A stretch of 64,000 nt of DNA from Rhodobacter capsulatus. GTDB lineage: Bacteria; Pseudomonadota; Alphaproteobacteria; Rhodobacterales; Rhodobacteraceae. A program made the position numbers and the translations under genes. The stretch lies in contig NZ_SWJZ01000017.1 in NCBI RefSeq assembly GCF_005144475.1, positions 48,655 through 112,654 on the forward strand, given 5' to 3'. Below, piece after piece: positions 25,312-35,315 of the stretch (its first letter is position 1; every line of letters begins with the position of its first letter). The notes beneath the pieces are model-generated. The model did no database searches. It was not told the origin of the DNA and worked only from the letters and a program-made list of their open reading frames with translations.

Positions 25312-25528
25312 CGGGCGGATCAGGAAAGGCGCCGCCTTTCCCCGCCCGTCGCGGCCAAGCCGGTGACAAGACCGCATCCCCACGCGGAACAGAGGCCTGC
25401 GCCTGCCCCGGCGGCGCGAATGCGCCCGCCATGGGCGGGGCGGGCGCAGGCCGAGGGCCTTTGGGCCCCCGGCGGTCAGGGGGCCACTGTCGCGCGTGAC
25501 CTCGGCGATGGCCTCGGTCAGATCAGGC
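25312..25528 (-). repeat. ~216-bp repeat, copy 2 (after purN, opposite orientation)
   Basis: Read on the minus strand it starts nine bases after the purN stop with GCCTGATCTGACCGAGGCCA and ends in the same GGAAAGGCGGCGCCTTTCC hairpin flanked by CGGGCGG/CCGCCCG. Together with the rest of the rnd-purN gap (25179-25536) no gene is visible. Confidence 0.85.
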
Positions 25529-25536
25529 GGTTGCGA

Positions 25537-26127
25537 TCACAGATCCAGACGGCTGCGGTTGCCGGTCACGAAGCGACGCAGCACGGCGGGGTAAAGCTTG
25601 TGTTCCTGCACCAGAACCCGGGCGGCCAGCGTTTCGGCGGTGTCCCCCGCCACGACCGGCACCCGCGCCTGACCGAGGATCGGACCATCGTCCAGAACCG
25701 GCGTCACCTCATGCACGCTGCAGCCCGCCTCGGCATCGCCCGCCTCCAGCGCGCGCTGATGCGTGTGCAGGCCCGGATATTTCGGCAAAAGCGAGGGATG
25801 GATGTTCAGCATCCGCCCGGCAAAGCGCATCACGAAATCGGGCGTCAGCACGCGCATGAAGCCCGCAAGGCACAGAACATCGGGCTCGGCCGCCAGGATC
25901 GGCTTCAAAAGCTCCGCCTCAAACGCCGCGCGATCCTTGCCGAAGGGGCGGTGATCGATCACCGCCGTCGCCACGCCCAGACGCGCGGCGCGGTCGATCC
26001 CCGCCGCCGTCGGGTCGTTCGAGGCGACCAGAACCGGCGTCGCATAGCCAAGGCCCTGCATGTCCTCGACCAGACGGATCATGTTCGACCCGCTGCCGGA
26101 AATCAGGATCGCGACGCGGGTGGTCAC
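25537..26127 (-). CDS. purN: Phosphoribosylglycinamide formyltransferase
   Basis: The 196-residue enzyme formylates GAR with 10-formyl-THF in purine synthesis. It shows the phosphate loop [11 protein letters not shown], folate-site [10 protein letters not shown], catalytic Asn/His in [20 protein letters not shown] and Asp in [10 protein letters not shown]. The start is a GTG overlapping the purM stop as GTGA; no better start fits. The purM-purN coupling is the usual arrangement. Confidence 0.96.
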   Translation of the reverse strand: MTTRVAILISGSGSNMIRLVEDMQGLGYATPVLVASNDPTAAGIDRAARLGVATAVIDHRPFGKDRAAFEAELLKPILAAEPDVLCLAGFMRVLTPDFVMRFAGRMLNIHPSLLPKYPGLHTHQRALEAGDAEAGCSVHEVTPVLDDGPILGQARVPVVAGDTAETLAARVLVQEHKLYPAVLRRFVTGNRSRLDL

Positions 26128-27170
26128 AGGAGCTTGCCCGTATAGGCGACGCCCTGCCCCTCGGTCACGGCGCCGATCACGGTGACGGTTTCGCCCGCGG
26201 CTTCCAGAAGCGCTTTCAACGCCGGGGCCTGCGCCGCATCGACGACGCAGATCATGCCGATGCCGCAGTTGAAGGTCTTGAGCAGCTCCGGCTCTGCCAT
26301 GTTCGCGGTCTCGGCCAGCCAGCGGAAGACCGGCGGCAGCGGCCAGGAGGACAGATCGATCGTCGCGCCCAGGCCTTCCGGCAACACGCGCGGCAGGTTT
26401 TCCGTCAGCCCGCCGCCGGTGATATGGGCCAGCGCATGCACGCCCCCCGCGCGGATCGCCGAAAGCGCCTGTTTCACGTAAAGCCGGGTCGGTGCCAGCA
26501 GCGCTTCACCCAAAGTGCCGTCCGAGAACGGCGAAGCGGCGTCCCAGCCAAGGCCCGAGAGTTCCACCACCTTGCGCACGAAGCTGTAGCCGTTCGAATG
26601 CACGCCGTTCGAGCCAAGGCCCAACAGCACATCGCCCGCCACGACCCCCGCGGGCAGATCCGAGCCGCGCTCCATCGCGCCGACGGCAAAGCCTGCCAGA
26701 TCGAAATCTTCCTTCGCATACATGCCCGGCATCTCGGCGGTTTCGCCGCCAATCAGCGCGCAGCCCGATTGCGCGCAGCCCTCGGCGATGCCCTCGATGA
26801 TCGTCGCGGCCTGCGCGACCTCAAGCTTGCCCGTCGCGAAATAATCGAGGAAGAACAAGGGCTCGGCGCCTTGACACACCAGATCGTTCACGCACATCGC
26901 CACAAGGTCGATGCCGATCGTGCCCACCACGCCGGTGTCGATGGCGATGCGCAGCTTCGTGCCGACGCCATCGGTCGCGGCCACAAGGATCGGGTCGTTG
27001 TAACCCGCGGCTTTCAGATCAAAAAGCGCGCCGAAGCCGCCCAGCCCGGACACGGTGCCGGGGCGGTTGGTGCGTTTCGCCGCCGGTTTGATCCGTTCGA
27101 CGAGCGCATTGCCCGCGTCGATATCCACGCCTGCATCGGCATAGGTCAGGCCAGTCTTGCGCTCGGTCAT
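26124..27170 (-). CDS. purM: Phosphoribosylformylglycinamidine cyclo-ligase (AIR synthetase)
   Basis: The 348-residue enzyme closes the imidazole ring in purine synthesis. Family segments are [51 protein letters not shown] and [20 protein letters not shown] precedes the ATG at 27170. It is followed by purN with overlapping codons. Confidence 0.97.
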   Translation of the reverse strand: MTERKTGLTYADAGVDIDAGNALVERIKPAAKRTNRPGTVSGLGGFGALFDLKAAGYNDPILVAATDGVGTKLRIAIDTGVVGTIGIDLVAMCVNDLVCQGAEPLFFLDYFATGKLEVAQAATIIEGIAEGCAQSGCALIGGETAEMPGMYAKEDFDLAGFAVGAMERGSDLPAGVVAGDVLLGLGSNGVHSNGYSFVRKVVELSGLGWDAASPFSDGTLGEALLAPTRLYVKQALSAIRAGGVHALAHITGGGLTENLPRVLPEGLGATIDLSSWPLPPVFRWLAETANMAEPELLKTFNCGIGMICVVDAAQAPALKALLEAAGETVTVIGAVTEGQGVAYTGKLL

Positions 27171-27248
27171 CGCTGTCTCCGTCGGATTCGTCGTGCGAAG
27201 CCCTAGCGCAAAGGGGGCCGGTTGAAAAGCACCGCGTGGCGGGCGGGC

Positions 27249-27722
27249 TCACCCCACCCGCGAGAGCGCCGCGCGGCGCCGCTCCAACGCCGCGGGCGAC
27301 CAGACCTCGGCGCTTTTGTAATATTCGGCAAAGACCTTTGCCCCTTCGGGAAAAACCACCCAGGGCTGTTTCGTCGCGGTGAAGATATGCACATCGGGCG
27401 GACAGGCGGCGGGGCTGTCCAGCGTGCCGACCCGGACAAAGGCCAGCGCCCGCCCTGCCCCGGCATAATGGCTGAAAACCGCGACGCGGCAGGCGGGACA
27501 GCGCGCGATCTCCTGCCCCTTGCCCGAGGCCGAGGGGGTCATCACGTAATCGACCGCGCCCGTCACCTGCAGCCGGTCGGTCTCGATCAGCGTATTGAGC
27601 GCAAAGGCGGTGCCGGTCTCGCGCTGGCACCAGCTGCAATGGCAGGCATGGGTGATCATCGGCGCCGCGGTCATCCGGTAGCTCACCTGCCCGCAGGTGC
27701 AACGGCCCGTCCATTCGGTCAT
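27249..27722 (-). CDS. GFA (glutathione-dependent formaldehyde-activating/CENP-V fold) zinc protein
   Basis: The 157-residue protein has the GFA zinc ligands: C-x-C at residues 8-10 (GRCTCGQV), a C-x-C-x2-C set at 27-32 (CHCSWC), and CPAC further on, plus GIFTATKQ-like HIFTATKQPWVVFP. Family members are often named S-(hydroxymethyl)glutathione synthase, but most have unknown activity. The ATG at 27722 follows GAGGAGGAGC. It directly follows the sulfotransferase gene on the same strand with an 10-base gap. Confidence 0.87.
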   Translation of the reverse strand: MTEWTGRCTCGQVSYRMTAAPMITHACHCSWCQRETGTAFALNTLIETDRLQVTGAVDYVMTPSASGKGQEIARCPACRVAVFSHYAGAGRALAFVRVGTLDSPAACPPDVHIFTATKQPWVVFPEGAKVFAEYYKSAEVWSPAALERRRAALSRVG

Positions 27723-27732
27723 GCGCTCCTCC

Positions 27733-28311
27733 TCAATGCTGCGCCGCCTCCCACATCTCGTAGCAGCGCGCGAACCGGGTTTCATGCGCCACCCGCAGCG
27801 CCTCGGGCAGATCGAGCGCGCGGCGGGGCGAGACATTGACGACGGGCAGCTCGACAGGCCCGCCGAAGCGCTCGGCCAGAAAGGCCAGGATGCGGTCCTG
27901 CGCCTCGTAGCGAAACAGATGCCGCACCGGGCAGCGGCCGTCCTTCAGACAAAGAAAGCGCGACTGCGCGCCCTCGGCCTCGGGGGTGCCGGGGCTCAGC
28001 ATGCGCTCGATGAACTGGGCGAAAGTCAGATCCGCGGTCGAACGCGCGCTGCCCCTCAGCGCCGGGCGGCTGCGGTAGCGGTAATGCGAGCCGTGCCAGT
28101 CCAGCGGATGGCGGATCACCGCCATCATCTCGTAATCGGCCTTCAAGAGCGGCTGCAGCACCCGGGCATAGCTGGCCACGGTCAGGTGCTTCATCTGCGG
28201 CGGATCGCGCAGCACGATGGCGGCGCGGGCGTCAAGCGCCGCCTCGATCGCGGTGGTGCCGGTTTTCGGAACCGCGAAGAACACGAGGTTCTCGCGGGGG
28301 AACACCATCAT
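27733..28311 (-). CDS. Sulfotransferase-family protein
   Basis: The 192-residue protein has the P-loop-like 5'-phosphosulfate motif AVPKTGTTAIEAAL (residues 13-26) and the 3'-phosphate motif VIRHPLDWHGSHYRYRSR, as in PAPS-dependent sulfotransferases. It also contains C-x6-C in FLCLKDGRCPVRHLF. It is short for the family. The acceptor is unknown. It starts at a double ATG (28311) and is transcribed in the same direction as murD and the GFA gene, 72 bases after murD. Confidence 0.8.
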   Translation of the reverse strand: MMVFPRENLVFFAVPKTGTTAIEAALDARAAIVLRDPPQMKHLTVASYARVLQPLLKADYEMMAVIRHPLDWHGSHYRYRSRPALRGSARSTADLTFAQFIERMLSPGTPEAEGAQSRFLCLKDGRCPVRHLFRYEAQDRILAFLAERFGGPVELPVVNVSPRRALDLPEALRVAHETRFARCYEMWEAAQH

Positions 28312-28383
28312 GTCTGCTCTCTCGGCCTTCGTTGCGGATGGGGCGAGTATGGCCGCCCACGCGCCCCACCGCAAGCGCCGCTC

Positions 28384-29784
28384 TCAGTCGGGCAGCGCCT
28401 GCGCCAGCGCGGTGAAATGCTCGCCGCGCTTTTCGAAGTTCGGATACTGGTCAAAGCTCGCCGCCGCGGGGGCCAGCAACACGGTATCGCCCGGCTCGGC
28501 CTCGGCGGCGGCGCGGGCGACGGCGCGCTCCATCGTCTCGCAGATCTCATGGTCAAGCGGCGCCAGCTCCAGCGCGAAATCGCGGCCCGAATGGCCGATG
28601 AAATAGGTCTTCTTCACCGTGCCCAGAAGCGGTTTGAGCGATGCGACACCGCCCTCCTTGCCCATGCCGCCGACGATCCAGCGGATGTTGCGGAAAGCTT
28701 CAAGCGCCTTCGCCGCGCTGTCGACATTGGTGGCCTTGCTGTCGTTGACGTAACGCACGCCGCGCTTTTCCGCGATGGTCTGGCTGCGATGCGGCAGACC
28801 GCCGAAACTGTGAAAGGCCTCCTCGATCAGCTTCGGCGCAAGGCCGAGCGACCGGCAGGCGGCATAGGCGGCGCAGGCGTTCTGGTGGTTATGCGCCCCG
28901 GGCAGCGCCTTGACGCCGCGCAGGTCGATCGAGGCCACCTGCCGCCCCTTGCGCCATTCCGCCAGAAACCCCTTGCGCGCAAAGACCGACCAGCCGAAAT
29001 CGCCCAGCTTTTTCGCGGCGGAAACCCGGATCACCCGGTCATCTTCCCGCCCCATCGCCATCTGATTGGCCAGATAGACCCCCTCGGGCTCGTCGATGCC
29101 GATCACCGCGCGGTCGGGCGCGCCTTCGGCAAACAGCCGACGCTTGGCGGCAAAGTAACCGCCCATGCCGGAATGGCGGTCCATGTGATCGGGGGAAAGA
29201 TTGGTGAAAACGGCGATGTCGGGGGTCAGTGCGCGGGCCAGATCGGTCTGGTAGCTCGACAGTTCCAGCACCACCACCTCGCCATCGACGGGCGGATCAA
29301 GGTCAAGGACGCCGCGGCCGATGTTGCCCGCCATCTGGGTGGGCCGTCCCGCGTGCTGCAAGATGTGGTGGATCAGCGCCGTGGTGGTCGATTTGCCATT
29401 CGAGCCGGTGATGCAGACGCTGCGCGGGGTGACGTCGAACTCGTCCCAGCCCGCCGTCGCCCAGGAGCGGAAGAACAGCCCGATGTCATTGTCGACCGGC
29501 ACCCCCGCCGCCATCGCCGCGGCGATGACCGGATTGGGGCGCGGGTAAAGATGCGCAATCCCGGGCGAGGTGATCAGGCCCGCGATACCGTCAAAGGCAC
29601 CTTGCCGGGTCAGATCGGTGCAGGAATAGCCCGCGGCTTCGGCCTTGGCCCGGGCCTCGGGGCTGTCGTCCCAAAGCACGGGTTCGGCGCCCCCTGCCTT
29701 CAGCGCCGCCGCCGTGGCCAGACCCGAGCGCCCGAGCCCCAGCACCGCGACGCGCGCGCCCTCATATCCCTGAACCGGTATCAT
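28384..29784 (-). CDS. murD: UDP-N-acetylmuramoyl-L-alanine:D-glutamate ligase
   Basis: The 466-residue Mur ligase adds D-Glu in cytoplasmic peptidoglycan synthesis. The N-terminal UDP-binding domain has [16 protein letters not shown], the ATP P-loop is [18 protein letters not shown], and the C-terminal part has [12 protein letters not shown] with the conserved Lys/Asn. It is transcribed with mraY-murF-murE but separated from them by the small membrane protein gene and 440 bases of intergenic sequence with large dyads. Confidence 0.96.
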   Translation of the reverse strand: MIPVQGYEGARVAVLGLGRSGLATAAALKAGGAEPVLWDDSPEARAKAEAAGYSCTDLTRQGAFDGIAGLITSPGIAHLYPRPNPVIAAAMAAGVPVDNDIGLFFRSWATAGWDEFDVTPRSVCITGSNGKSTTTALIHHILQHAGRPTQMAGNIGRGVLDLDPPVDGEVVVLELSSYQTDLARALTPDIAVFTNLSPDHMDRHSGMGGYFAAKRRLFAEGAPDRAVIGIDEPEGVYLANQMAMGREDDRVIRVSAAKKLGDFGWSVFARKGFLAEWRKGRQVASIDLRGVKALPGAHNHQNACAAYAACRSLGLAPKLIEEAFHSFGGLPHRSQTIAEKRGVRYVNDSKATNVDSAAKALEAFRNIRWIVGGMGKEGGVASLKPLLGTVKKTYFIGHSGRDFALELAPLDHEICETMERAVARAAAEAEPGDTVLLAPAAASFDQYPNFEKRGEHFTALAQALPD

Positions 29785-29822
29785 CCGCGACCTCCGTAAG
29801 CCGCGGGGGTTTCACACCCCCG

Positions 29823-29905
29823 CACCCCCGTGGGATATTTGAGCCAAGGTGAAAGGAAAAGCCCTTCTTCCCGTTTCACCTTGGCCGAAATATCCCGCGG
29901 GGGTG
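29823..29905. repeat. Large intergenic dyad (32-base arms) between murD and the membrane protein gene
   Basis: The left arm begins CACCCCCGTGGGATATTTGA (29823) and the right arm ends TATCCCGCGGGGGTG (29905). The arms pair over 32 bases with about three mismatches around a 19-base loop. The inner part (GCCAAGGTGAAA) resembles the arms of the dyad at 63875-63927. Confidence 0.9.
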
Positions 29906-30225
29906 AATTGGGCCGCGCCAGCGGACCAAGAGGGGGGCGCGCAGCCCCCCTTTCGGGCGACGCCACAGGCGGCGCAACCCGCTTTGTCAAAAGCGGGACC
30001 TGACGGACGGCGTGTGAGGAAAGGCGGCGGTCGGCCCGGTCTACCCGCATTCCCGGGCCGCCGCACATCCATGAGAGGGCCGGGCGCGCGTTCTGGGGCG
30101 CGACGGCGAAAGGGCGGGCACGGCGGCAAAGGATCCGATCCGGCGCCCGCAGGGCAGGATCGGTTGCACGGGCAGGGCCCGGCGGCCGCATCGGGGGCGC
30201 TTGCGCCCCCGCCGATGTCAGGGGC
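29906..30225. other. Intergenic stretch with several GC hairpins, no gene
   Basis: This stretch holds GGGGGGCGCGCAGCCCCCC-type, CCCGCTTT...AAAGCGGG and GGGGGCGC-TTGC-GCGCCCCC-like hairpins in succession. Open frames through it have no ribosome site and low-complexity products. I see no RNA gene I could name. Confidence 0.5.
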
Positions 30226-30579
30226 TCAGCGCTTCTTCAGCGCATAGCCCGCGATCGAGACGAAGCACAGCACCACGGCGCCCGCGAAGGCCACCGGCGC
30301 AAGGCCCGGCTGGGTCATCGCGAAGATCAGCGCCATGATGTTGAGCAGCGCCAGGAACACCCAGACCGAGGTGCGGGCGCGTTCGGCGGTCATCGGGCGC
30401 GTGTCGGCGCCGACGATCACGTCGAGGAACTTGCACAGCGCCAGGGTGCCGACGGTCAGCGCAAAGACCGGGCCCCAGCCCAGCGTCAGGTTGCTCATGC
30501 CGGTCAGGTCGGCAAAGAACACGGCAAACGGCAGCAGCAGCGCCGTGACTTTCAGCGGGTCCGTGAAGTTCTTGATCAT
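30226..30579 (-). CDS. Small four-helix membrane protein of unknown function
   Basis: Four hydrophobic segments at about 10-28, 33-53, 70-90 and 93-112 make most of this 117-residue protein; it ends with ALKKR. A charged loop VGADTRPMTAERARTS joins TM2 and TM3. I do not recognise a family. The ATG has AAGGAAGG upstream, and it lies 25 bases after mraY, so it belongs to the murE-murF-mraY transcript. Confidence 0.8.
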   Translation of the reverse strand: MIKNFTDPLKVTALLLPFAVFFADLTGMSNLTLGWGPVFALTVGTLALCKFLDVIVGADTRPMTAERARTSVWVFLALLNIMALIFAMTQPGLAPVAFAGAVVLCFVSIAGYALKKR

Positions 30580-30604
30580 GCGGGTCTTCCTTCCTTTTCA
30601 AGGG

Positions 30605-31687
30605 TCAGCGGATCTTCAGCGTGGCAAGGCCTATCAGCGCAAGGATCAGCGAAACGATCCAGAAGCGGATCACGATCTGCGGTTCGGCCCAGCCCTTCTT
30701 CTCGAAGTGGTGGTGGATGGGTGCCATCAGGAACACCCGTTTGCCGGTGGCCTTGAAGTAAGCCACCTGAATGATGACCGAGAGCGCCTCGACGACGAAA
30801 AGCCCGCCGACGACGCCGAGGACAAGCTCGTGCTTGGTGCACACGGCAATCGCGCCCAGCGCACCGCCAAGGGCAAGACTGCCGGTGTCGCCCATGAACA
30901 CCGCCGCGGGCGGCGCGTTGTACCACAGGAAGCCCAGCCCCCCGCCGATCAGCGCGGCGGTGAAGACGAACAGCTCCCCGGTGCCGGGCACGAAATTGAC
31001 GCCCAGATATTGCGTGAAGTCGGCGCGCCCCACCACATAGGCGATGCCGCCCAGCGTTCCGGCCGCGATCATCACCGGCATGATCGCCAGACCATCCAGC
31101 CCGTCGGTCAGGTTCACCGCATTGGCGGCGCCGACGATCACGAACATCGCGAAGGGCACGAAGAAGATGCCAAGGTTGATCAGCACGTCCTTGAAGACCG
31201 GCAGCGCCAGCATGTTCGTCAGTTCCGGCGGATGCATCAGCGCGGCAAAGACCGCCGCCAGCGCGGCCAGCGCCAGGCCCAGCGCCATGCGGGTGCGCCC
31301 CGAGACGCCCTTGACGTTCTGCTTCGTCACCTTGGCGTAATCATCGGCAAAGCCGATCGCGGCATAGCCATAGGTGACGCCGAGCACGATCCAGACATAG
31401 CCATTGTCGAGCCGCGCCCAAAGCAGCGTCGCGAACAGCAGCGCCGAGAGGATCAGCAAGCCCCCCATCGTCGGCGTGCCCGCCTTGGCGAAATGGGTGG
31501 CGGGGCCGTCGTTGCGGATCGGCTGGCCCTTGCCCTGCTTGCGGCGCAGCATGTCGATCAGGGGCCGCCCGAACAGGAAGCCGAAGATCAGCGCGGTGAA
31601 GAAGGCCCCCCCGGCGCGGAAGGTGATGTAGCGGAAGAGGTTGAAGAAATCGCCCCCGTCCGAAAGGTTCGCAAGCCAGTAAAGCAT
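30605..31687 (-). CDS. mraY: Phospho-N-acetylmuramoyl-pentapeptide-transferase
   Basis: The 360-residue integral membrane enzyme forms lipid I. Diagnostic segments are [13 protein letters not shown], the Mg-binding pair in [41 protein letters not shown] and the cytoplasmic loop [13 protein letters not shown]. About ten transmembrane helices are visible. The ATG overlaps the murF stop (TAATG), showing tight coupling in the murE-murF-mraY operon. Confidence 0.98.
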   Translation of the reverse strand: MLYWLANLSDGGDFFNLFRYITFRAGGAFFTALIFGFLFGRPLIDMLRRKQGKGQPIRNDGPATHFAKAGTPTMGGLLILSALLFATLLWARLDNGYVWIVLGVTYGYAAIGFADDYAKVTKQNVKGVSGRTRMALGLALAALAAVFAALMHPPELTNMLALPVFKDVLINLGIFFVPFAMFVIVGAANAVNLTDGLDGLAIMPVMIAAGTLGGIAYVVGRADFTQYLGVNFVPGTGELFVFTAALIGGGLGFLWYNAPPAAVFMGDTGSLALGGALGAIAVCTKHELVLGVVGGLFVVEALSVIIQVAYFKATGKRVFLMAPIHHHFEKKGWAEPQIVIRFWIVSLILALIGLATLKIR

Positions 31688-33138
31688 TACTCTTTTCCCT
31701 TGAAGGCCTCTGCCGCACCGGGCTGACCGAGTTTTCTGAGCGCGTCAACCACGAGCGAAACCTTCGAGCCTTTCGATCCTTTTACCAGCACCACATCGCC
31801 TGCATCGACCAGATGCGGCGCGCGGGCGGCCAGATCCCTGGCGGTCTCGACCCATTCGCCCCGCTTCTCCCGCGGCAGCGCTTCGTGAAGCGCCCGCATC
31901 CGCGGTCCGGCCAGATGCACGATGTCTATCGATACCATTGCGGGCAAATCGGCAATCGCGGCATGAAGCCGCGCCTCCCCCGCGCCCAGCTCCAGCATGT
32001 CGCCCAGAATGGCGACGCGCCGCCCGCGTTTGACCCGCCCCACCCCGTCGCGCGGAACCTGTCCGGCGAGCACCTCGAGACCCGCTTCCATCGAGGCGGG
32101 ATTGGCGTTGAAGGCATCGTCGAAAAGGTCGAAGCTTTGCGCTTCGTCAATCAGATCAAGCCAGATCCGCTCGCGCGTGCCGCGCCCGGCGGGGGGCGCC
32201 CAAAGCGCGATGTCGAGCGCCGCCACGGCCGGATCGGCGCCCACCGCGCGCGCCAGGGCCAGAACCCCCAAGGCGTTGTTCGCAAAGTGTTTTCCTGGCG
32301 TCATCACCTTGAAAAGCATCGGCCTTCCGGCGTGATCGGCCTGCACGATCGTGGCATCCCCCGCGATCTTCGCCGCGGTCAGATGGTAGTCCGATCCGGG
32401 CGCCGGACCAAAGGTCACCACCTGCCCGGCGCGCGCCTTTGCCGCAGCCAGAAGGATCGGCGTCGAGGCAAGCCCGGTGGGCACGACGGCGGTGCCGCCG
32501 GGCTCCAGCCCGTCGAAGATCGCGGCCTTCTCATGGGCGATGTCGTCGAGGGTTTCGAAGGCCTCCAGATGCGCCGCGGCGACCGTGGTGATCATCGCGG
32601 CATGGGGTCGCGCCATCTTGACCAGCGGCGAAATCTCCCCCGGGTGGTTCATGCCGATCTCGATCACCGCGAAATCGGCCTCGGCGGGCATCCGCGCCAG
32701 CGTGATCGGCACGCCCCAGTGGTTGTTGAAGCTGGCCTCGGCGGCATGCACGCGGCCCTGCGCGGACAGCACCGCGCGCAGCATCTCCTTGGTCGAGGTC
32801 TTGCCGACCGAGCCCGTCACCGCGATCACCTGCGCGCGGGTGCGCGCCCGCCCGGCGCGGCCCAGATCTTCCAGCGCCCTCAGCACATCGGGCACGAGCA
32901 GCAGCGGGTCTTCCTCGGAGCAGCCCTCGGGGATACGGCTGACCAGCGCGCAGGCGGCGCCCTTCTTCAGCGCGTCCGCCACGAAATCATGGCCGTCGCG
33001 CGCGTCTTTCAGCGCCACGAACATTTCGCCCGGGCGAATCGAGCGGGTGTCGATCGACAGCCCCGTCGCCATGAACGACCGCGTCGCACGGCCCCCGGTG
33101 GCGACGGCCGCGTCGATCGAGGTCCACAAAACAGCCAT
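31687..33138 (-). CDS. murF: UDP-N-acetylmuramoyl-tripeptide:D-alanyl-D-alanine ligase
   Basis: The 483-residue Mur ligase has N-terminal [17 protein letters not shown]-loop [24 protein letters not shown] and the C-terminal [13 protein letters not shown] and ILGDMLELG segments. The ATG at 33138 sits one base after the murE stop; the open frame upstream of it is only overlap with murE. It adds D-Ala-D-Ala to UDP-MurNAc-tripeptide. Confidence 0.97.
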   Translation of the reverse strand: MAVLWTSIDAAVATGGRATRSFMATGLSIDTRSIRPGEMFVALKDARDGHDFVADALKKGAACALVSRIPEGCSEEDPLLLVPDVLRALEDLGRAGRARTRAQVIAVTGSVGKTSTKEMLRAVLSAQGRVHAAEASFNNHWGVPITLARMPAEADFAVIEIGMNHPGEISPLVKMARPHAAMITTVAAAHLEAFETLDDIAHEKAAIFDGLEPGGTAVVPTGLASTPILLAAAKARAGQVVTFGPAPGSDYHLTAAKIAGDATIVQADHAGRPMLFKVMTPGKHFANNALGVLALARAVGADPAVAALDIALWAPPAGRGTRERIWLDLIDEAQSFDLFDDAFNANPASMEAGLEVLAGQVPRDGVGRVKRGRRVAILGDMLELGAGEARLHAAIADLPAMVSIDIVHLAGPRMRALHEALPREKRGEWVETARDLAARAPHLVDAGDVVLVKGSKGSKVSLVVDALRKLGQPGAAEAFKGKE

Positions 33139-33139
33139 G

Positions 33140-34624
33140 TCAGATCTTCCCATCCAAGGCGGCAACGGCGATCGAAGCCTGTTCGGCATCATCGAAGGGG
33201 AAGACATCGGTGCCGATGACCTGCCCGCGTTCATGCCCCTTGCCCATGATCAAGAGCGCATCGCCCGGGCCCAGCGCATCGACGCCGCGCAAGATCGCCT
33301 CGGCGCGGTCGCCGACTTCGGTGGCCTCGGGGCCCGCCCCCGCCATGACGGCGGCGCGGATCGAGGCCGGGTCCTCGGTGCGGGGGTTGTCGTCGGTGAC
33401 GATGACCTGATCGGCATGGGCCGCGGCGGCCGCCCCCATCAGGGGCCGTTTGGTGCGGTCCCGGTCGCCCCCCGCGCCGACGATGGCGACGATGCGGCCC
33501 AGCACATGCGGGCGCAGCGCCTTGAGCGCGGTTTCGACCGCATCGGGCGTATGGGCGAAATCGACGAAGACGGTGGCGCCATTCGTGCGCGTCGCGGCGA
33601 GCTGCATCCGGCCGCGCACGGCCTTCAGCTGCCCCAGCGCGTCAAAGACCGCTTTCGGCTCGGCGCCGCAGGCGATCACCAGCCCCGCCGCGGTCAGCAC
33701 GTTCATCGCCTGAAAGCCGCCAATGAGCGGCAGGCGCACCATCTGCGGCCCGCCCTGCCAGAGAAACCGCACATCCTGCCCGCCCGCGTCGAAGCGCTGC
33801 CCCTGCAGCTGGATCTCGCAGCCGTCGTCCTGCCCGACCCGGATCAGCTTTTGCCCGCGCGCCTGCGCCAGCGCCGCGAGCCCCGGCCCTTTCGGATCGT
33901 CGGTGTTGATCACCGCGGTCGCCTCCTCGGGCAGGACGCGGGTGAACAGACCGGCCTTGGCGTCGAAATACTCGTCAAAGCTGGCGTGGTAATCGAGGTG
34001 ATCCTGGGTGAAATTGGTGAAGGCGGCGGCTTTCAGCATCACGCCATCCAGACGCCGCTGCGCCAGCCCGTGCGAGCTTGCCTCCATCGCCGCATGGGTG
34101 ACGCCCGCCGCCGCCATCTCGGCCAGAAGCCGGTGCAGGGTGATCGGCTCGGGCGTGGTGTGGCTTGAGGGCGCGGCAAAGGCGCCCTCGACCCCGGTGG
34201 TGCCGATGTTCGCGGCCTCAAGGCCAAGCGCCTGCCAGATCATCCGGGTGAAGGTGGCGACCGAGGTCTTGCCGTTCGTGCCGGTCACCGCGACCATCGT
34301 CGCGGGCTGCGCGCCAAAGAACAGCGCCGCGGCACAGGCGAGCGCCAGCCGCGCATCCTCGACGACAAGCAGCGCGACGGCGCTGCCCGCCAGCGCCTGC
34401 CGGGCGGTGTCTTCGCCCGCGCGGTCGGTCAGCACCGCCGCCGCGCCGCGCTCCAGCGCCGCCGTCACGAAGGTTGCCCCATGCAGCTTGGTGCCGGGCA
34501 GCGCCGCGAACAGATGACCGGGTTTGACGAGGCGGCTGTCCACCGAAAGACCCGTCACCGCGACGTCGCTTCCCGGGCGGGCCGTCAGCCCCAATGCACT
34601 CAAAGGCTTCGCCGTGAGGGCCAT
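33140..34624 (-). CDS. murE: UDP-N-acetylmuramoyl-L-alanyl-D-glutamate:meso-diaminopimelate ligase
   Basis: The 494-residue enzyme has VTGLSVDSRLVKPGHLFAAL, P-loop VTGTNGKTSVATFTRMIW, MEASSHGLAQRRLDG, NFTQDHLDYH, and the Dap-specificity motif DNPRTEDP near the C terminus, so the substrate is meso-diaminopimelate. It is the first gene of the murE-murF-mraY transcript seen here. The usual upstream ftsI/ftsL are not adjacent; a PACE-type transporter gene lies upstream instead. Confidence 0.97.
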   Translation of the reverse strand: MALTAKPLSALGLTARPGSDVAVTGLSVDSRLVKPGHLFAALPGTKLHGATFVTAALERGAAAVLTDRAGEDTARQALAGSAVALLVVEDARLALACAAALFFGAQPATMVAVTGTNGKTSVATFTRMIWQALGLEAANIGTTGVEGAFAAPSSHTTPEPITLHRLLAEMAAAGVTHAAMEASSHGLAQRRLDGVMLKAAAFTNFTQDHLDYHASFDEYFDAKAGLFTRVLPEEATAVINTDDPKGPGLAALAQARGQKLIRVGQDDGCEIQLQGQRFDAGGQDVRFLWQGGPQMVRLPLIGGFQAMNVLTAAGLVIACGAEPKAVFDALGQLKAVRGRMQLAATRTNGATVFVDFAHTPDAVETALKALRPHVLGRIVAIVGAGGDRDRTKRPLMGAAAAAHADQVIVTDDNPRTEDPASIRAAVMAGAGPEATEVGDRAEAILRGVDALGPGDALLIMGKGHERGQVIGTDVFPFDDAEQASIAVAALDGKI

Positions 34625-34739
34625 ATCTTGTGTCCTTGTTCAGTTCCTGCGCCATTTAGAGGCGAAGGCAGGCAGGCGTCAACGCAAGCCTTGAAAACAA
34701 GGGCCGGGCAGCCCATCGGGGCAGTTCGGGCGGGTCAGG

Positions 34740-35171
34740 TCAGGTCCGGGCTGGCAGCGACGGGCGGGGGAAGATCCGGTCGAAGCCCCAGGTAAAGAAA
34801 AAGGTATAGATCAGGAAGCAGACAAGCAGCGCCGCCTCCATCGCCACGGCCTCGGCGAAGCCGACGCCGTAAAAGCCCATGTAAAGCGGCACGGTGAACA
34901 GAAACAGCCCGCCCTCGAAGCCCAGCGCATGCAGCGCGCGCAGCCAAAGGGTGCGGCGCAGCCGGAAGCGGTGTTCGGCCGCCTCGAAGCCGGTGTTGAA
35001 GACGAGGTTCCACAGCAGCGCGATCAGGGTGACCAGCACCGAGACAAGAAGCGAATCCGCAGCCGGACCGGCGCTGAGCCGGGTCAGCAGCAGCGTCGAG
35101 AGCGCGATGGCCCCCGCTTCGAACGCAAGAACATAAATCACGCGCCGCAGCGGCGGGGACAAGGTGACCAT
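34740..35171 (-). CDS. PACE-family multidrug/biocide efflux transporter
   Basis: The 143-residue product has four TM segments in two repeated halves (bacterial transmembrane pair domains). Typical motifs are RVIYVLAFEAGAI, LLWNLVFNTGFEAAEH, LRALHALGFEGGL and FFFTWGFDRIFP, matching the proteobacterial antimicrobial compound efflux family. Acidic residues inside TM segments are consistent with proton coupling. The ATG at 35171 was chosen as first residue of a normal-length PACE protein. It precedes murE with a 115-base gap. Confidence 0.88.
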   Translation of the reverse strand: MVTLSPPLRRVIYVLAFEAGAIALSTLLLTRLSAGPAADSLLVSVLVTLIALLWNLVFNTGFEAAEHRFRLRRTLWLRALHALGFEGGLFLFTVPLYMGFYGVGFAEAVAMEAALLVCFLIYTFFFTWGFDRIFPRPSLPART

Positions 35172-35315
35172 GGCAGGTTGACGCAAGTTGCGCCCCGATC
35201 TTGGATCGGACCGTCCCGACAGTTGCACAGACCCTTTGGCGCCACGGTTTCCGCGCCCGGCCCGCCCAGTATCGCCCCGCGGGCAGAAGGGTCAAGCGCA
35301 AAGCGCGGTTGCGGC

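Noticed and set aside
25226..25432. Minus-strand open frame inside repeat copy 2
   Set aside because: Product is Pro/Ala/Arg-rich and matches the non-coding repeat; no credible start.
29849..30247. Open frames in the murD gap
   Set aside because: They read through dyads, with no ribosome site or family.
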